Source: Pelodictyon phaeoclathratiforme BU-1
GTDB taxonomy: Bacteria; Bacteroidota; Chlorobiia; Chlorobiales; Chlorobiaceae
Length of the DNA stretch: 64,000 bases
Assembly: GCF_000020645.1 (NCBI RefSeq)
Contig: NC_011060.1
Span: forward strand, 2,060,501-2,124,500
Reading direction: 5' to 3'
The notes beneath the pieces are model-generated. The model did not search any database. It saw only the letters and a program-made list of their open reading frames with translations, and had not been told where the DNA came from. Positions 35,507-44,866 of this stretch are shown in pieces (position 1 is the stretch's first letter; each line of letters starts with the position of its first letter). The translations under genes were made by a program, and so were the position numbers.

Positions 35507-37695
35507 ATGAGAGCCGCTTCACCGAGGAGCTGGATTTGCTTGCAAAGGCTTTGCGCCAGCATTCATTTCACTTTATCATCATCGGCTACAACCATCCCGA
35601 CGTTTACCGTGACGTGTCGGAGTGGCTCCGTGTTCATCTGCCGGGGCGAGCGATACAGGAGTTGACGGTATCAGGCAAGAGTTACCGGGAGATCACCGGA
35701 GAACTTGAAGATGCCGGTCAGAACATTGTCATGATACCGGACTTTGATTGGCTGTTCAACCCTGAAAATGAACCAGTTTGTGTAGCGCTCAACCAGCGTC
35801 GTGATTATTTGGTACGTCGGGAGCTGAATCTCCTCTGCTTTATTCAAGCCAGCAAGTTCAAACTGCTTCCGGTCAAAATCCCCGATCTCTGGTCACTCCG
35901 CTCACTGGAGCTTGATTTTGCCTATGCACTCAAAGAGGAGAAATTCCCGATTGCAGGTAAAGCCAATATCGACTCCTCTTTGGGAGGAAGCACTATCCCG
36001 GAAAAAGAGGCTGAGGTGAGAAGGCTGAAATATCAAATCAGCAAGAGTGACAAGAGCAATACCGCACTGTTGCAGGCGCTCAAATCACAGTTGGCTACAC
36101 TGCAAATCGAGCTGCCGCCACGACAAGAGAGTGAAGCATTTGAAAAAGATGAACCCTCCGTAGTTCAGAAAACCGGCAGGATCAAAATATTGCCGGAATT
36201 TTTAGATGTCAGCCTTGATCTCGGTAGGGAGAGTCCGGAAAAGATCCTTGCTGCCATGAAAGAGCTTGAAGAGGAGGAAAAAGCGATGCTCTCGGTATTT
36301 GCGCTCCTTCCGGCTGAACCGGTTACCTATACAACACTTGATGAGCTGCTGCCAGGAACAGAGAACCTCGAAAAAATCCTGCTCAAACTTGCACAGCAAG
36401 GGTTGATTGCATACCACAAAAAGGATGCAAGTTTCACATGCAGCCCTGTTGTGCAGGAGGTGTCCCGACGCCAGAACAGGGAAAAACTTTTTGAGCATGG
36501 TAAACTGCTGATTGCGACCCTCATCGAGAAGCTTGATTATGAACCTGGCATCGGCCATTTTTTAAACGCCACCTACAGTGAGGCTGCCCTCTTTGCGCAC
36601 TATGCCGAGAGTAACCTGCGAACAATCAGCAAGGCAGATAACCAGTTAGCCATCCTTGCCGAGCGCATCGGCAACTTCCATAAAACAACAGGCAATATCG
36701 ACAAGGCCCTGATCTTTTTTGAAGAATATTTCCGGTTACGCAAAGAACTCTATGAGGCTGATCCTCAAAATGTCGAATTCAAAAACGGGCTCGCTATTTC
36801 GTACTCTAAACTCGGCAATACCCACTCCGCTCTCGGCAATCTCGACAAGGCCTTGACCTTTTATGAACAAGACGCCCAATTAAGTAAAGAAATCTACGAG
36901 GTTTATCCTCAAAATGTCGAATTCAAAAACGGGCTCGCTATCTCTTACGAAAAACTCGGTGAAACGCACTCAGCTCTCGGCAATCTCGACAAGGCCTTGA
37001 CCTTTTATGAACAAGACGCCCAATTAAGTAAAGAACTCTACGAGGTTTATCCTCAAAATGTCGAATTCAAAAACGGGCTCGCTATCTCTTACGAAAAACT
37101 CGGTGTAACTCACTCCGCTCTCGGCAATCTCGACAAGGCCTTGACCTTTTATGAAGATTTTTCCCGATTAGAGAAAGAACTCTTTGAGGCTTATCCCCAG
37201 AATGTATCCTTCAAAAACGGACTCGCAATTTCTTACGAAAAACTCGGAGGGACTCACTCCGCTCTCGGCAATATCGACAAGGCCTTGACCTTTTTTAATG
37301 ATGAAACCCGATTATTTGAAAAACTCTATGAAGCTTATCCTCAAAATGTCTCCTTCAAAAACAACCTCGCCATCTCTTACGAAAAACTCGGAGAGACTCA
37401 CTCCTCTCTCGGCAATCTCGACAAGGCCTTAACCTTTTTTGAACAGGATGCCCAATTAACTAAAGAACTCTATGAGGATTATCCCCAAAATGTATCCTTC
37501 AAAAACGGGCTCGCCATTTCATACGCGAACCTTGGGTTGTTCCACCGTGATAAACGGAGTGACAACGCAACAGCACGCACCCTTTTTGAGCAGGCAAAGA
37601 CCTTGTGGGCTCAATTGGTGGCGGATTCTCCCTCAAACGCCGAATTTCAGAAAAACTTGTCACAGGTTAATGACGTTTTGGAGAAAATGCAATAA
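35503..37695 (+). CDS. TPR protein with degenerate ATPase-like N-terminal domain and winged helix
   Basis: 730 aa. Residues 1-150 look like a P-loop fold without a Walker A: HFIIIGYN, an IVMIPDFDWLF strand, then LNQRRDYLVRRELNLLCFI and PDLWSLRSLELDF, a pattern I have seen in bacterial TPR/STAND proteins. A coiled coil follows (about 160-205). Residues 245-335 resemble the winged helix that follows NB-ARC ATPases (EEEEKAMLSVFALLPAEPVTY, LAQQGLIAYHKKDASFTCSPVVQEV). Residues 395-725 are TPRs, including six 48-residue units that are nearly identical at DNA level. It overlaps the ATPase gene by four bases, so the two products probably form one sensor complex. The recognised ligand is unknown. Confidence 0.75.
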   Translation: MNESRFTEELDLLAKALRQHSFHFIIIGYNHPDVYRDVSEWLRVHLPGRAIQELTVSGKSYREITGELEDAGQNIVMIPDFDWLFNPENEPVCVALNQRRDYLVRRELNLLCFIQASKFKLLPVKIPDLWSLRSLELDFAYALKEEKFPIAGKANIDSSLGGSTIPEKEAEVRRLKYQISKSDKSNTALLQALKSQLATLQIELPPRQESEAFEKDEPSVVQKTGRIKILPEFLDVSLDLGRESPEKILAAMKELEEEEKAMLSVFALLPAEPVTYTTLDELLPGTENLEKILLKLAQQGLIAYHKKDASFTCSPVVQEVSRRQNREKLFEHGKLLIATLIEKLDYEPGIGHFLNATYSEAALFAHYAESNLRTISKADNQLAILAERIGNFHKTTGNIDKALIFFEEYFRLRKELYEADPQNVEFKNGLAISYSKLGNTHSALGNLDKALTFYEQDAQLSKEIYEVYPQNVEFKNGLAISYEKLGETHSALGNLDKALTFYEQDAQLSKELYEVYPQNVEFKNGLAISYEKLGVTHSALGNLDKALTFYEDFSRLEKELFEAYPQNVSFKNGLAISYEKLGGTHSALGNIDKALTFFNDETRLFEKLYEAYPQNVSFKNNLAISYEKLGETHSSLGNLDKALTFFEQDAQLTKELYEDYPQNVSFKNGLAISYANLGLFHRDKRSDNATARTLFEQAKTLWAQLVADSPSNAEFQKNLSQVNDVLEKMQ
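36751..37614 (+). repeat. Six in-frame 144-bp tandem repeats inside the TPR gene
   Basis: Units begin at 36751, 36895, 37039, 37183, 37327 and 37471. Units 2 and 3 share long stretches of exact DNA identity, including synonymous sites, while units 4-6 diverge. Each encodes one 48-residue TPR (PQNVEFKNGLAISYEKLG core). Recent duplication or conversion, and likely copy-number variation between strains, is indicated. Confidence 0.9.
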
Positions 37696-37700
37696 GCAAA

Positions 37701-37728
37701 AACACCCTGTTGAGTCAAACAGGGTGTT
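37701..37728. terminator. Bidirectional terminator between convergent genes
   Basis: AACACCCTGTT pairs perfectly with AACAGGGTGTT around a six-base loop, flanked by AAAA on the left and TTTC on the right. It lies between the convergent TPR gene and the membrane-protein gene. Confidence 0.85.
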
Positions 37729-37741
37729 TCTGAATCTACAG

Positions 37742-38419
37742 TCACTTTGGTTTGGGTAAAACGTTCTTGAATATTCCTGCAAACTTGTTCACAAGATAGG
37801 GTGCAAACAAGGTCAATCCCCCGGTCAGGAACTGGATAACCTTGTCGGTAGAGTCTGGCATCTCTCCCGTAAAGGCATAGGAGTAGAGGGAAAATACCCC
37901 GAACCCGATAAATATCAAGAGGATAACCATCATACCCATAAATGCAATCAGGCGGCTTGTGCTTGCACGCATGACGGTAACCATCGTTGGCTTGCCCGCA
38001 TCGAGTTTCACCTCTTCTTTCCCCTCTGCATCAGTGGTTACATTACTGATCTCAACGTCCTCGGAGAGTGCATCACCCAAATTCCAGTTGGTATTGCCGA
38101 GAGCTGCACGGATGAGCCACATTGCTATAATCGATCCAAACAAGACCACACCGATAACTGTATAGACAACCAAATCGGATGGCGCTTTCCAATGCATTGG
38201 CTTCTGTTCTGCCTTTTGCTCTTCTGCTTTTTGCCCTGTTGCCGCAATTGCTGGCGAAACGTTGACGGTTACCGCAGCTCCTTGTGCAGCAACTCTTTCT
38301 GGCAAAATGACTTCCGCCACGGAGGAGTCCGGAGGTACAGCCATGGCGGTTAACGATGAAATCAGGATAAACAAAAGGGCAATCAGACTGGTACAAACAT
38401 TGCGATACAACGTTTTCAT
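37742..38419 (-). CDS. Small inner-membrane protein of unknown function
   Basis: 225 aa from ATG at 38419, chosen for its AGGAGAGG ribosome site and the signal peptide it begins (LYRNVCTSLIALLFILISSL). After cleavage near AMA there is a Pro/Ala/Gln-rich periplasmic stretch. Then come three hydrophobic segments: near residue 95 (LVVYTVIGVVLFGSIIAMWLI), near 165 (LIAFMGMMVILLIFIGFGVF) and a weaker one near 205. I do not recognise the family. It is convergent with the ATPase-TPR pair and divergent from the 2-oxoglutarate dehydrogenase genes. Confidence 0.7.
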   Translation of the reverse strand: MKTLYRNVCTSLIALLFILISSLTAMAVPPDSSVAEVILPERVAAQGAAVTVNVSPAIAATGQKAEEQKAEQKPMHWKAPSDLVVYTVIGVVLFGSIIAMWLIRAALGNTNWNLGDALSEDVEISNVTTDAEGKEEVKLDAGKPTMVTVMRASTSRLIAFMGMMVILLIFIGFGVFSLYSYAFTGEMPDSTDKVIQFLTGGLTLFAPYLVNKFAGIFKNVLPKPK

Positions 38420-38754
38420 ATCCTCTCCTGTTTTATATTGCCGCAATAACGCTGAATAAAAAACGAAAAATAAATATTCTGTCGCATAATTTCAAACAGA
38501 TTCCTTTATGGCTATCGCTTTTGCATTGAGACAGCAAACGGGAATTCTTGTACTGTTCCACGTTATTTTTTGAATTTCTTCGCAATAGGCGCCGGGATGT
38601 CTTATAATTAGGAACGAGTCACGCTACAGGTGAAAACAGTACCATAAAAAATGGAGCAACAGCTCATGCCTTTACCTTCTTTTGTGCCGAGCACGTACTT
38701 CCGCTGTTGCGGCCATTTCAGTCACAAACCATTCGCAGACAAGCCCGTCAAACC
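38420..38754. other. 335-bp divergent intergenic region upstream of sucA
   Basis: No gene is supported. A -10-like TATAAT at 38603-38608 lies 147 bp before the chosen E1 start, with only a weak -35. Further upstream is AT-rich and would contain the promoter of the divergent membrane-protein gene. Confidence 0.4.
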
Positions 38755-41583
38755 ATGATGCAGCAGTATAGCAGCAACTCCTATCTTTTTGGAGGCAACG
38801 CCCCTTATATCGAAGATCTTTACGAAGCCTATCTTGATAATCCCGCTTCTGTCTCTGAAAGCTGGCGGGCCTACTTTGACGCGATGCAGCATGTGCCGGG
38901 TGCCAATGGGGATGCCCGCGATATCGCACACTCGCCTGTACAGGCATCGTTTGCTGAAAGAGCCCGTCTTGGCCCGATCTGCCGTGTCATCGCCAGTCCT
39001 GATGCGGAACTGGGACGTAAACGGGTTTCGGTGCAGAAGCTTATCGCAGCCTACCGCAACATCGGCTCCCGCTGGGCGAATCTTGATCCGCTGAAGCGGC
39101 AGGAGCGACCTGCGTTGCCTGATCTCGAACCCTCGTTTTACGGTTTTTCCGATACCGACATGGATATTGTTTTCAATACAAGCAATACCTATTTCGGCAA
39201 GGAGACCATGCCGCTGCGCGAACTGCTGCAGAATCTGCGCGAGACCTACTGCGGCACCCTCGGCATCGAGTTCATGTACATCACCGACCAGACGGAAAAG
39301 CGGTGGTGGCAGGCGAAGCTTGAAACCATACGCTCAAAACCGGATTTCAGTACGGAGAAAAAAAAACATATTCTTGAACGGCTGACGGCGGCTGAAGGAT
39401 TTGAGCGTTATCTGCATACCCGTTTTATCGGCCAGAAGCGCTTTTCTCTTGAAGGCGGAGACAGCTTTATTGCCTCCATGGATGAGCTGATTCAGCGTGC
39501 CGGAAAAGCGGGAGTTCAGGAGATTGTCATCGGGATGGCACACAGGGGACGGCTCAATGTGCTGGTCAATATCATGGGAAAAAATCCGCTTGACCTCTTT
39601 GCCGAGTTTGAGGGGAAACATGCCGATGATCTTCCTTCTGGCGATGTGAAATATCATCAGGGCTTTACCAGTGACCTTGCCACTCCCGGAGGGCCGATCA
39701 ATCTCTCTCTGGCCTTCAACCCGTCACACCTTGAGATTGTCAATCCGGTAGTCGAAGGGGCGGTAAAGGCGCGTCAGGTTCGCCGTGGCGACCGTGATGG
39801 TTCGCAGGTGCTGCCGATACTGGTTCACGGCGATGCTGCATTTTCGGGGCAGGGTGTGATCATGGAGACGCTGAACCTTGCTCTTACCCGTGGATACGGC
39901 ACGGGTGGCACCGTTCATATTGTCATCAACAACCAGATCGGTTTCACCACCTCCGATCCGCGCGACAGCCGTTCAACAACCTATTGCACCGATGTTGTCA
40001 AGATGATTGAGGCTCCGGTGCTCCACGTCAATGGTGACGACCCTGAATCGGTCGTCCTTGCAACACAGATGGCGCTTGATTACCGGCAGGCTTTCAAGCG
40101 TGATGTGGTGATTGATATTATCTGCTTCCGCAAGCTTGGTCATAATGAGCAGGACACACCGGCCATGACCCAGCCGCTCATGTATAAAAAAATTGCCCAG
40201 CACCCCGGCACCCGGAAACTCTATGCGGAGCGGCTTGAGTCGCAGGGGGTTATCGGCGAAGCGTATGGCGCAGAGTTGAGCAAACAGTTCCGCAAGGATC
40301 TTGATGCGGGCAAGTACAGCACCAATCCGGTACTGGTGAATAAAACGATCTTTACGGCTGAACCGACGGCGGGCCGCAATGAGGCCTCCGAAACCGGCGT
40401 GCCCCTTGCCGAGCTCAAACGGTTGTCGGAGATGCTTACAAAAATCCCTGAGGGGTTCAAGCTTCACCCGCTGGTTGAAAAAGTGGTCACCGACCGTGCC
40501 CGCATGGGACGCGGTGAACAGCCTCTCGACTGGGGCATGGGCGAGCATCTGGCATTCGCTTCGCTGGTTGCCGGAGGCTACCCGATCCGTATTACCGGCC
40601 AGGACAGCGGCAGGGCAACATTTTCGCACCGTCATGCGGTCTTTCATGACCAGAATCGTGAAAAATGGGACTCTGGAACCTACATCCCGCTGCAGAATAT
40701 CGCCGACAATCAGGCCACCTTCACGGTCATTGATTCGGTGCTCTCCGAAGAGGCGGTGCTTGGCTTTGAGTACGGCTACTCCATTTCAGCGCCCGATACG
40801 CTGGTGATCTGGGAAGCGCAGTTCGGCGACTTTGCCAATGGAGCGCAGGTATTAATTGACCAGTTTATCACCTCCGGAGAGGTGAAGTGGGGCCTGGCAT
40901 CCGGCCTTACCCTCATGCTGCCTCATGGCTATGAAGGACAGGGGCCGGAACACTCTTCAGCCCGTCCTGAGCGTTTCCTGCAACTCTGCGCCGAAAATAA
41001 TATCCAGGTTTGCCAGCCATCCAACCCTGCCCAGATTTTTCATCTGCTCCGTCGGCAGATGACCACGATGAGGCGCAAACCGCTGATCATTCTCACGCCG
41101 AAATCGCTGCTCCGCAACAAGGATGCGGTCTCTCAGCTTGCCGATCTTTCGCAGGGAAATTTCCGGAACATTATCGGCGATGCAACGGCAGCTCATGAAA
41201 AAGTTGAACGACTCATAGCCTGCTCCGGCAAAGTGTATTATGACCTTATCAACCGGCGACAGGAAAACACGCAGGAAAAGGTCGCCATTATCCGTATTGA
41301 ACAGCTTTACCCCTTCCCGTTCGATGAGTTCAAGGGGGTGCTTGATCACTATCCGAAACTCAAAGAGATTGTCTGGTGCCAGGATGAACCGAAAAATCAG
41401 GGGTACTGGCGTTTTCTCCAGCACTATATCATGAACGCGATGAGCCCCGGCCAGCAGTTCGGCTATGCAGGAAGGCTCGCATCTGCATCTACTGCCTGCG
41501 GATACGCCGCAACACATGCGATACAGCAGAAAGCATTGCTCGATCAGGCTTTCGGTGAGTTCAGTGTTTTTTTTAATAAATAA
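38755..41583 (+). CDS. sucA: 2-oxoglutarate dehydrogenase E1 component
   Basis: About 942 aa from ATG at 38755 (MMQQYSSNSYLFGGNAPYIE); a TTG 48 bp earlier keeps the frame open. The N-terminal helix with SWRAYFDAM, the thiamine-diphosphate region HGDAAFSGQGVIMETLNL and NNQIGFTTSDPRDSRST, HNEQDTPAMTQP, and the transketolase-like SGRATFSHRHAV and LPHGYEGQGPEHSSARPERFLQL are all E1 hallmarks. It decarboxylates 2-oxoglutarate and passes the succinyl group to E2. The wording is very close to betaproteobacterial E1, suggesting transfer. It is followed 9 bp later by E2. Confidence 0.95.
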   Translation: MMQQYSSNSYLFGGNAPYIEDLYEAYLDNPASVSESWRAYFDAMQHVPGANGDARDIAHSPVQASFAERARLGPICRVIASPDAELGRKRVSVQKLIAAYRNIGSRWANLDPLKRQERPALPDLEPSFYGFSDTDMDIVFNTSNTYFGKETMPLRELLQNLRETYCGTLGIEFMYITDQTEKRWWQAKLETIRSKPDFSTEKKKHILERLTAAEGFERYLHTRFIGQKRFSLEGGDSFIASMDELIQRAGKAGVQEIVIGMAHRGRLNVLVNIMGKNPLDLFAEFEGKHADDLPSGDVKYHQGFTSDLATPGGPINLSLAFNPSHLEIVNPVVEGAVKARQVRRGDRDGSQVLPILVHGDAAFSGQGVIMETLNLALTRGYGTGGTVHIVINNQIGFTTSDPRDSRSTTYCTDVVKMIEAPVLHVNGDDPESVVLATQMALDYRQAFKRDVVIDIICFRKLGHNEQDTPAMTQPLMYKKIAQHPGTRKLYAERLESQGVIGEAYGAELSKQFRKDLDAGKYSTNPVLVNKTIFTAEPTAGRNEASETGVPLAELKRLSEMLTKIPEGFKLHPLVEKVVTDRARMGRGEQPLDWGMGEHLAFASLVAGGYPIRITGQDSGRATFSHRHAVFHDQNREKWDSGTYIPLQNIADNQATFTVIDSVLSEEAVLGFEYGYSISAPDTLVIWEAQFGDFANGAQVLIDQFITSGEVKWGLASGLTLMLPHGYEGQGPEHSSARPERFLQLCAENNIQVCQPSNPAQIFHLLRRQMTTMRRKPLIILTPKSLLRNKDAVSQLADLSQGNFRNIIGDATAAHEKVERLIACSGKVYYDLINRRQENTQEKVAIIRIEQLYPFPFDEFKGVLDHYPKLKEIVWCQDEPKNQGYWRFLQHYIMNAMSPGQQFGYAGRLASASTACGYAATHAIQQKALLDQAFGEFSVFFNK

Positions 41584-41592
41584 TCTGTACGA

Positions 41593-42870
41593 ATGGCAAT
41601 CATTGACGTCACCATATCCCAGTTGTCGGAATCCGTTGCCGAGGCAACGCTGCTGAACTGGAAAAAAAAGCCCGGAGACGGCGTTGTTGAAGATGAAATA
41701 TTGTTTGAAATTGAAACCGACAAGGTGGTCTTCGATGTTCCTTCACCCGCCTCTGGCGTTCTCTTTGAAATTCTTGTCGGCGACGGAGGAACGGTGGTCC
41801 CCAATCAGGTACTGGCACGAATCGACAGCGAAGGCAAGGCCACGGTTACCGCTCAGGAGGAGGCTATCCGCGAGGCAAGGGCACCTGAACCGACAGCCGT
41901 AGAAGCTGAAGAGGTCATCGTCATGCCTGCAGCGGCAAAACTGATGGCCGAAACCGGAATAAAGCTCTCACAGGTTGAGGGTACAGGACGACAGGGACGA
42001 GTGACCAAAGGCGACGTACTGCAGGCCATTGCGACAGATGCTGAACCCTCTTCGCCACAACCACCTCCTCAGCCCGTGCCCAGGCCTGCACCAACACCTG
42101 CGCCCGCACCCGCACCCGCACAGAAGCCCAAACCGGTAGAGGCACACCTTGAAGCGCCGCTGATGACCGATCGACCGGAACAGCGCGTCCCAATGACCCG
42201 TCTCAGGGCACGCATTGCCGAGCGGCTGCTTCAGTCGCAGGCCAGCAACGCCATTCTCACGACCTTCAATGAGGTCAACATGCAGGGTGTGATCGAATTG
42301 CGCAACCGCTATAAGGCCACCTTTGAAAAAGAGCACGGCGTAAAGCTCGGATTTGTCTCCTTTTTTGTCAAAGCTGCGGTGCACGCTTTGCGCAAATATC
42401 CGGTTCTCAATGCATCGGTCGATGGCAAGGATATCATCTATCATGGCTACTTCGACATTGGTATTGCCGTCAGCTCTCCCAGAGGACTTGTGGTACCCAT
42501 TCTGCGCAATGCCGACCAGATGACCATTGCCGATATTGAACGAAAAATCGCTGACTACTCCACCAAAGCAAAGCTCGGCAACCTCTCCCTCGAAGAGCTG
42601 ACCGGCGGCACCTTCTCCATTTCCAACGGCGGCGTTTTCGGTTCGATGCTTTCAACTCCCATCATCAATCCACCCCAGTCGGCCATTCTCGGCATTCATG
42701 CCACAAAAGAGAGAGCTGTAGTGGAAAACGGCCAGATCGTCATACGGCCAATGAACTATCTGGCCATGTCGTACGATCACAGAATCATCGACGGCCGCGA
42801 AGCTGTCCTTGGCCTCAGTGCAATCAAGGATGCGCTGGAAGATCCGGCACGTCTCTTACTTGATCTTTAA
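41593..42870 (+). CDS. sucB: Dihydrolipoyl succinyltransferase E2 component
   Basis: 425 aa. One lipoyl domain carries the modified lysine in EIETDKVVFDVPSPASG near residue 43. A peripheral-subunit-binding domain follows (MPAAAKLMAETGIKLSQVEGTG). A Pro/Ala linker (PVPRPAPTPAPAPAPA) leads to the catalytic domain, which ends with the active-site SYDHRIIDGREAVLGL. It transfers succinyl from E1 to CoA. It sits 9 bp after E1 and 15 bp before E3, so all three make one operon. Confidence 0.95.
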   Translation: MAIIDVTISQLSESVAEATLLNWKKKPGDGVVEDEILFEIETDKVVFDVPSPASGVLFEILVGDGGTVVPNQVLARIDSEGKATVTAQEEAIREARAPEPTAVEAEEVIVMPAAAKLMAETGIKLSQVEGTGRQGRVTKGDVLQAIATDAEPSSPQPPPQPVPRPAPTPAPAPAPAQKPKPVEAHLEAPLMTDRPEQRVPMTRLRARIAERLLQSQASNAILTTFNEVNMQGVIELRNRYKATFEKEHGVKLGFVSFFVKAAVHALRKYPVLNASVDGKDIIYHGYFDIGIAVSSPRGLVVPILRNADQMTIADIERKIADYSTKAKLGNLSLEELTGGTFSISNGGVFGSMLSTPIINPPQSAILGIHATKERAVVENGQIVIRPMNYLAMSYDHRIIDGREAVLGLSAIKDALEDPARLLLDL

Positions 42871-42885
42871 GGAGAGAACCATATC

Positions 42886-44322
42886 ATGAACAAACAATTT
42901 GACGTTCTTGTCATCGGAGCCGGACCGGGCGGCTATATCGCAGCAATCCGCGCTGCCCAGCTTGGTTTTTCAGTAGCCTGCTGCGAGTTCAGCGCTTACG
43001 ACGACCCTGCGGGAGAGCCCCGTCTCGGCGGCACCTGCCTCAACGCAGGCTGTATCCCCCTGAAAGCGCTTGTCGCCTCTTCTGAACTCTTTGAAAAGGC
43101 CTCTCATCACCTTGCAGAACATGGCATTACGTTTGGCGGGGTAAACATCGATGTTGCAACAATGCAGCAGCGCAAAGAGGCCATTGTTACAAAAATGACC
43201 GCAGGGGTACAGTTCCTCTTCCGCAAAAACAGAATCACCCTCCTCAAGGGACGGGGCTCCTTTGCCGGAAGAACCGATGCGGGGTACCGGATCATGATCA
43301 ATGGAAAGGATGGTGAGGAGGAGCTGCTTGCCCAGAAGGTGATTATCGCTACCGGCTCCAAAGCGCGGCAAATTCCAAATATTGCCGTAGATAATGTTTG
43401 CATCTGCGATAACGAAGGGGCATTGAAATTCACTGAAGCGCCGAAAAAACTGGGCGTCATCGGCGCTGGTGTCATAGGCCTTGAAGTTGGTTCGGTCTGG
43501 CGCAGGCTCGGCGCGGAGGTTACCATTCTTGAGGTGATGACTTCATTTCTTGGCGCTGCCGATGAGAGCGTTTCAAGAGAAGCATCAAAGCTCTTTTTAA
43601 AACAGGGACTGCACATCAAGCTCGGCGTCAGGATAGGCCAGGCCAAACAGACAGCAAATGGTGTCAGCATTGCCTATACCGATGATCAGGGTTCCGAACA
43701 TATACTCGAATGCGACAAGCTCATTGTCTCTGTTGGCCGCACTCCCTACACTGAAGGACTTAACCTTGAGGCAATCGGCCTGCAGACCGATGAACGGGGC
43801 TTTATTCCCGTCAACGACCATTGCGCCACCGCTGCTCCAGGGGTCTACGCCATCGGTGACGTGGTGCGCGGCCCCATGCTGGCCCACAAGGCAGAGGATG
43901 AGGGCGTCATGGCAGCAGAACTGATTGCCGGACAAAAGCCACACCTCGACTACAACAGTATGCCCTGGGTTATCTACACCACCCCGGAAATTGCCTGGGT
44001 CGGGAAAACCGAACAGCAGCTCCGCAAGGAAGGACATGACTACAAAACAGGACAGTTTCCCTTTGCGGCCAACGGACGGGCACTTGGCCTTGGCGACGCA
44101 GAAGGATTCATTAAAATGCTGGCCGATGCAACAACCGATGAAATCCTCGGTGTACACATTATCGGAGCAAGCGCTTCCGACCTGATTGCCGAAGCGGCCC
44201 TTGCCATGGAGTTCCGCGCCTCATCCGAAGATGTTGCCCGCACCTGCCACCCGCATCCAAGCCTCTCGGAAGTGATGCGCGAAGCAGCCCTCGCCATCGA
44301 AAAACGGGCGCTGAATATGTGA
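42886..44322 (+). CDS. lpd: Dihydrolipoamide dehydrogenase E3 component
   Basis: 478 aa. FAD-binding GAGPGGYIAAIRAAQLG lies near residue 10. The redox-active disulfide is in GGTCLNAGCIPLKAL, with Leu where most E3 proteins have Ser. NAD-binding GAGVIGLEVGSVW is near 191, and the C-terminal active-site His/Glu pair is in ARTCHPHPSLSEV. It reoxidises E2-bound dihydrolipoamide with NAD+. SD GGAGAG precedes the ATG. It closes the 2-oxoglutarate dehydrogenase operon. Confidence 0.95.
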   Translation: MNKQFDVLVIGAGPGGYIAAIRAAQLGFSVACCEFSAYDDPAGEPRLGGTCLNAGCIPLKALVASSELFEKASHHLAEHGITFGGVNIDVATMQQRKEAIVTKMTAGVQFLFRKNRITLLKGRGSFAGRTDAGYRIMINGKDGEEELLAQKVIIATGSKARQIPNIAVDNVCICDNEGALKFTEAPKKLGVIGAGVIGLEVGSVWRRLGAEVTILEVMTSFLGAADESVSREASKLFLKQGLHIKLGVRIGQAKQTANGVSIAYTDDQGSEHILECDKLIVSVGRTPYTEGLNLEAIGLQTDERGFIPVNDHCATAAPGVYAIGDVVRGPMLAHKAEDEGVMAAELIAGQKPHLDYNSMPWVIYTTPEIAWVGKTEQQLRKEGHDYKTGQFPFAANGRALGLGDAEGFIKMLADATTDEILGVHIIGASASDLIAEAALAMEFRASSEDVARTCHPHPSLSEVMREAALAIEKRALNM

Positions 44323-44469
44323 ACCAGTTTCAAACAAAGAGAGCCGCCGGGAGTTGCAGCAAAGAGCCGCCCGCTCGGTCGATAGCTCTCTTGTGAGTCG
44401 GAACTGGCTTTTCAGAAACAAGCCTTGCGCTCTGCTGTAAGTTCTATCTCACCTCTTCCGGAATTTTGC

Positions 44470-44706
44470 AGGCACCGCTATGTCAAAACCGACGATGAAC
44501 TGCTGACCATCTGCATTTTATTGTGCCATCGTAAGAATGATGCACTGGTTGAGCTTACTCTCCCCAGGGATTCAAATATCTTCGCATCAAAGTATCAGCT
44601 CTATCTGCCCTCAAAAGAGGAGCTGAAAAGGCAACTGGAAGAGGCATCAGGCATTACCGGGCACTGCGATAATCCCAATCAGGAGGGTATGAACGATGTT
44701 CGATAA
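44470..44706 (+). pseudogene. C-terminal remnant of a YhcG/DUF1016 PDDEXK-family protein
   Basis: The frame RYVKTDDELLTICILLCHRKND, then VELTLPRDSNIFASKYQLYLPSKEELKRQLEE, matches the C-terminal nuclease domain and tail of DUF1016 proteins. About 250 N-terminal residues including most of the nuclease core are missing. It lies directly between the E3 gene and an IS630 insertion, so it marks the boundary of the accessory zone. It is not expected to be functional. Confidence 0.7.
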
Positions 44707-44866
44707 ATGGATCAATCAGGATATCTGGAAGGTCCTTTAACGCTGCTGTAGATGGTTAACGTTTTGAACTGTGACCTCATAGCTCTGATGTTGTTTACGC
44801 TAACACTGGGTGATTCTTATCTTCCGTTTTTGGCTTATTCTTGTTTTCCGATCACACCTGTCAAGT

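Noticed and set aside
38707..38754. TTG start for sucA sixteen codons upstream of ATG 38755
   Set aside because: The extra residues do not match the conserved E1 N-terminus, which begins MMQQYxSNSYLFGG.
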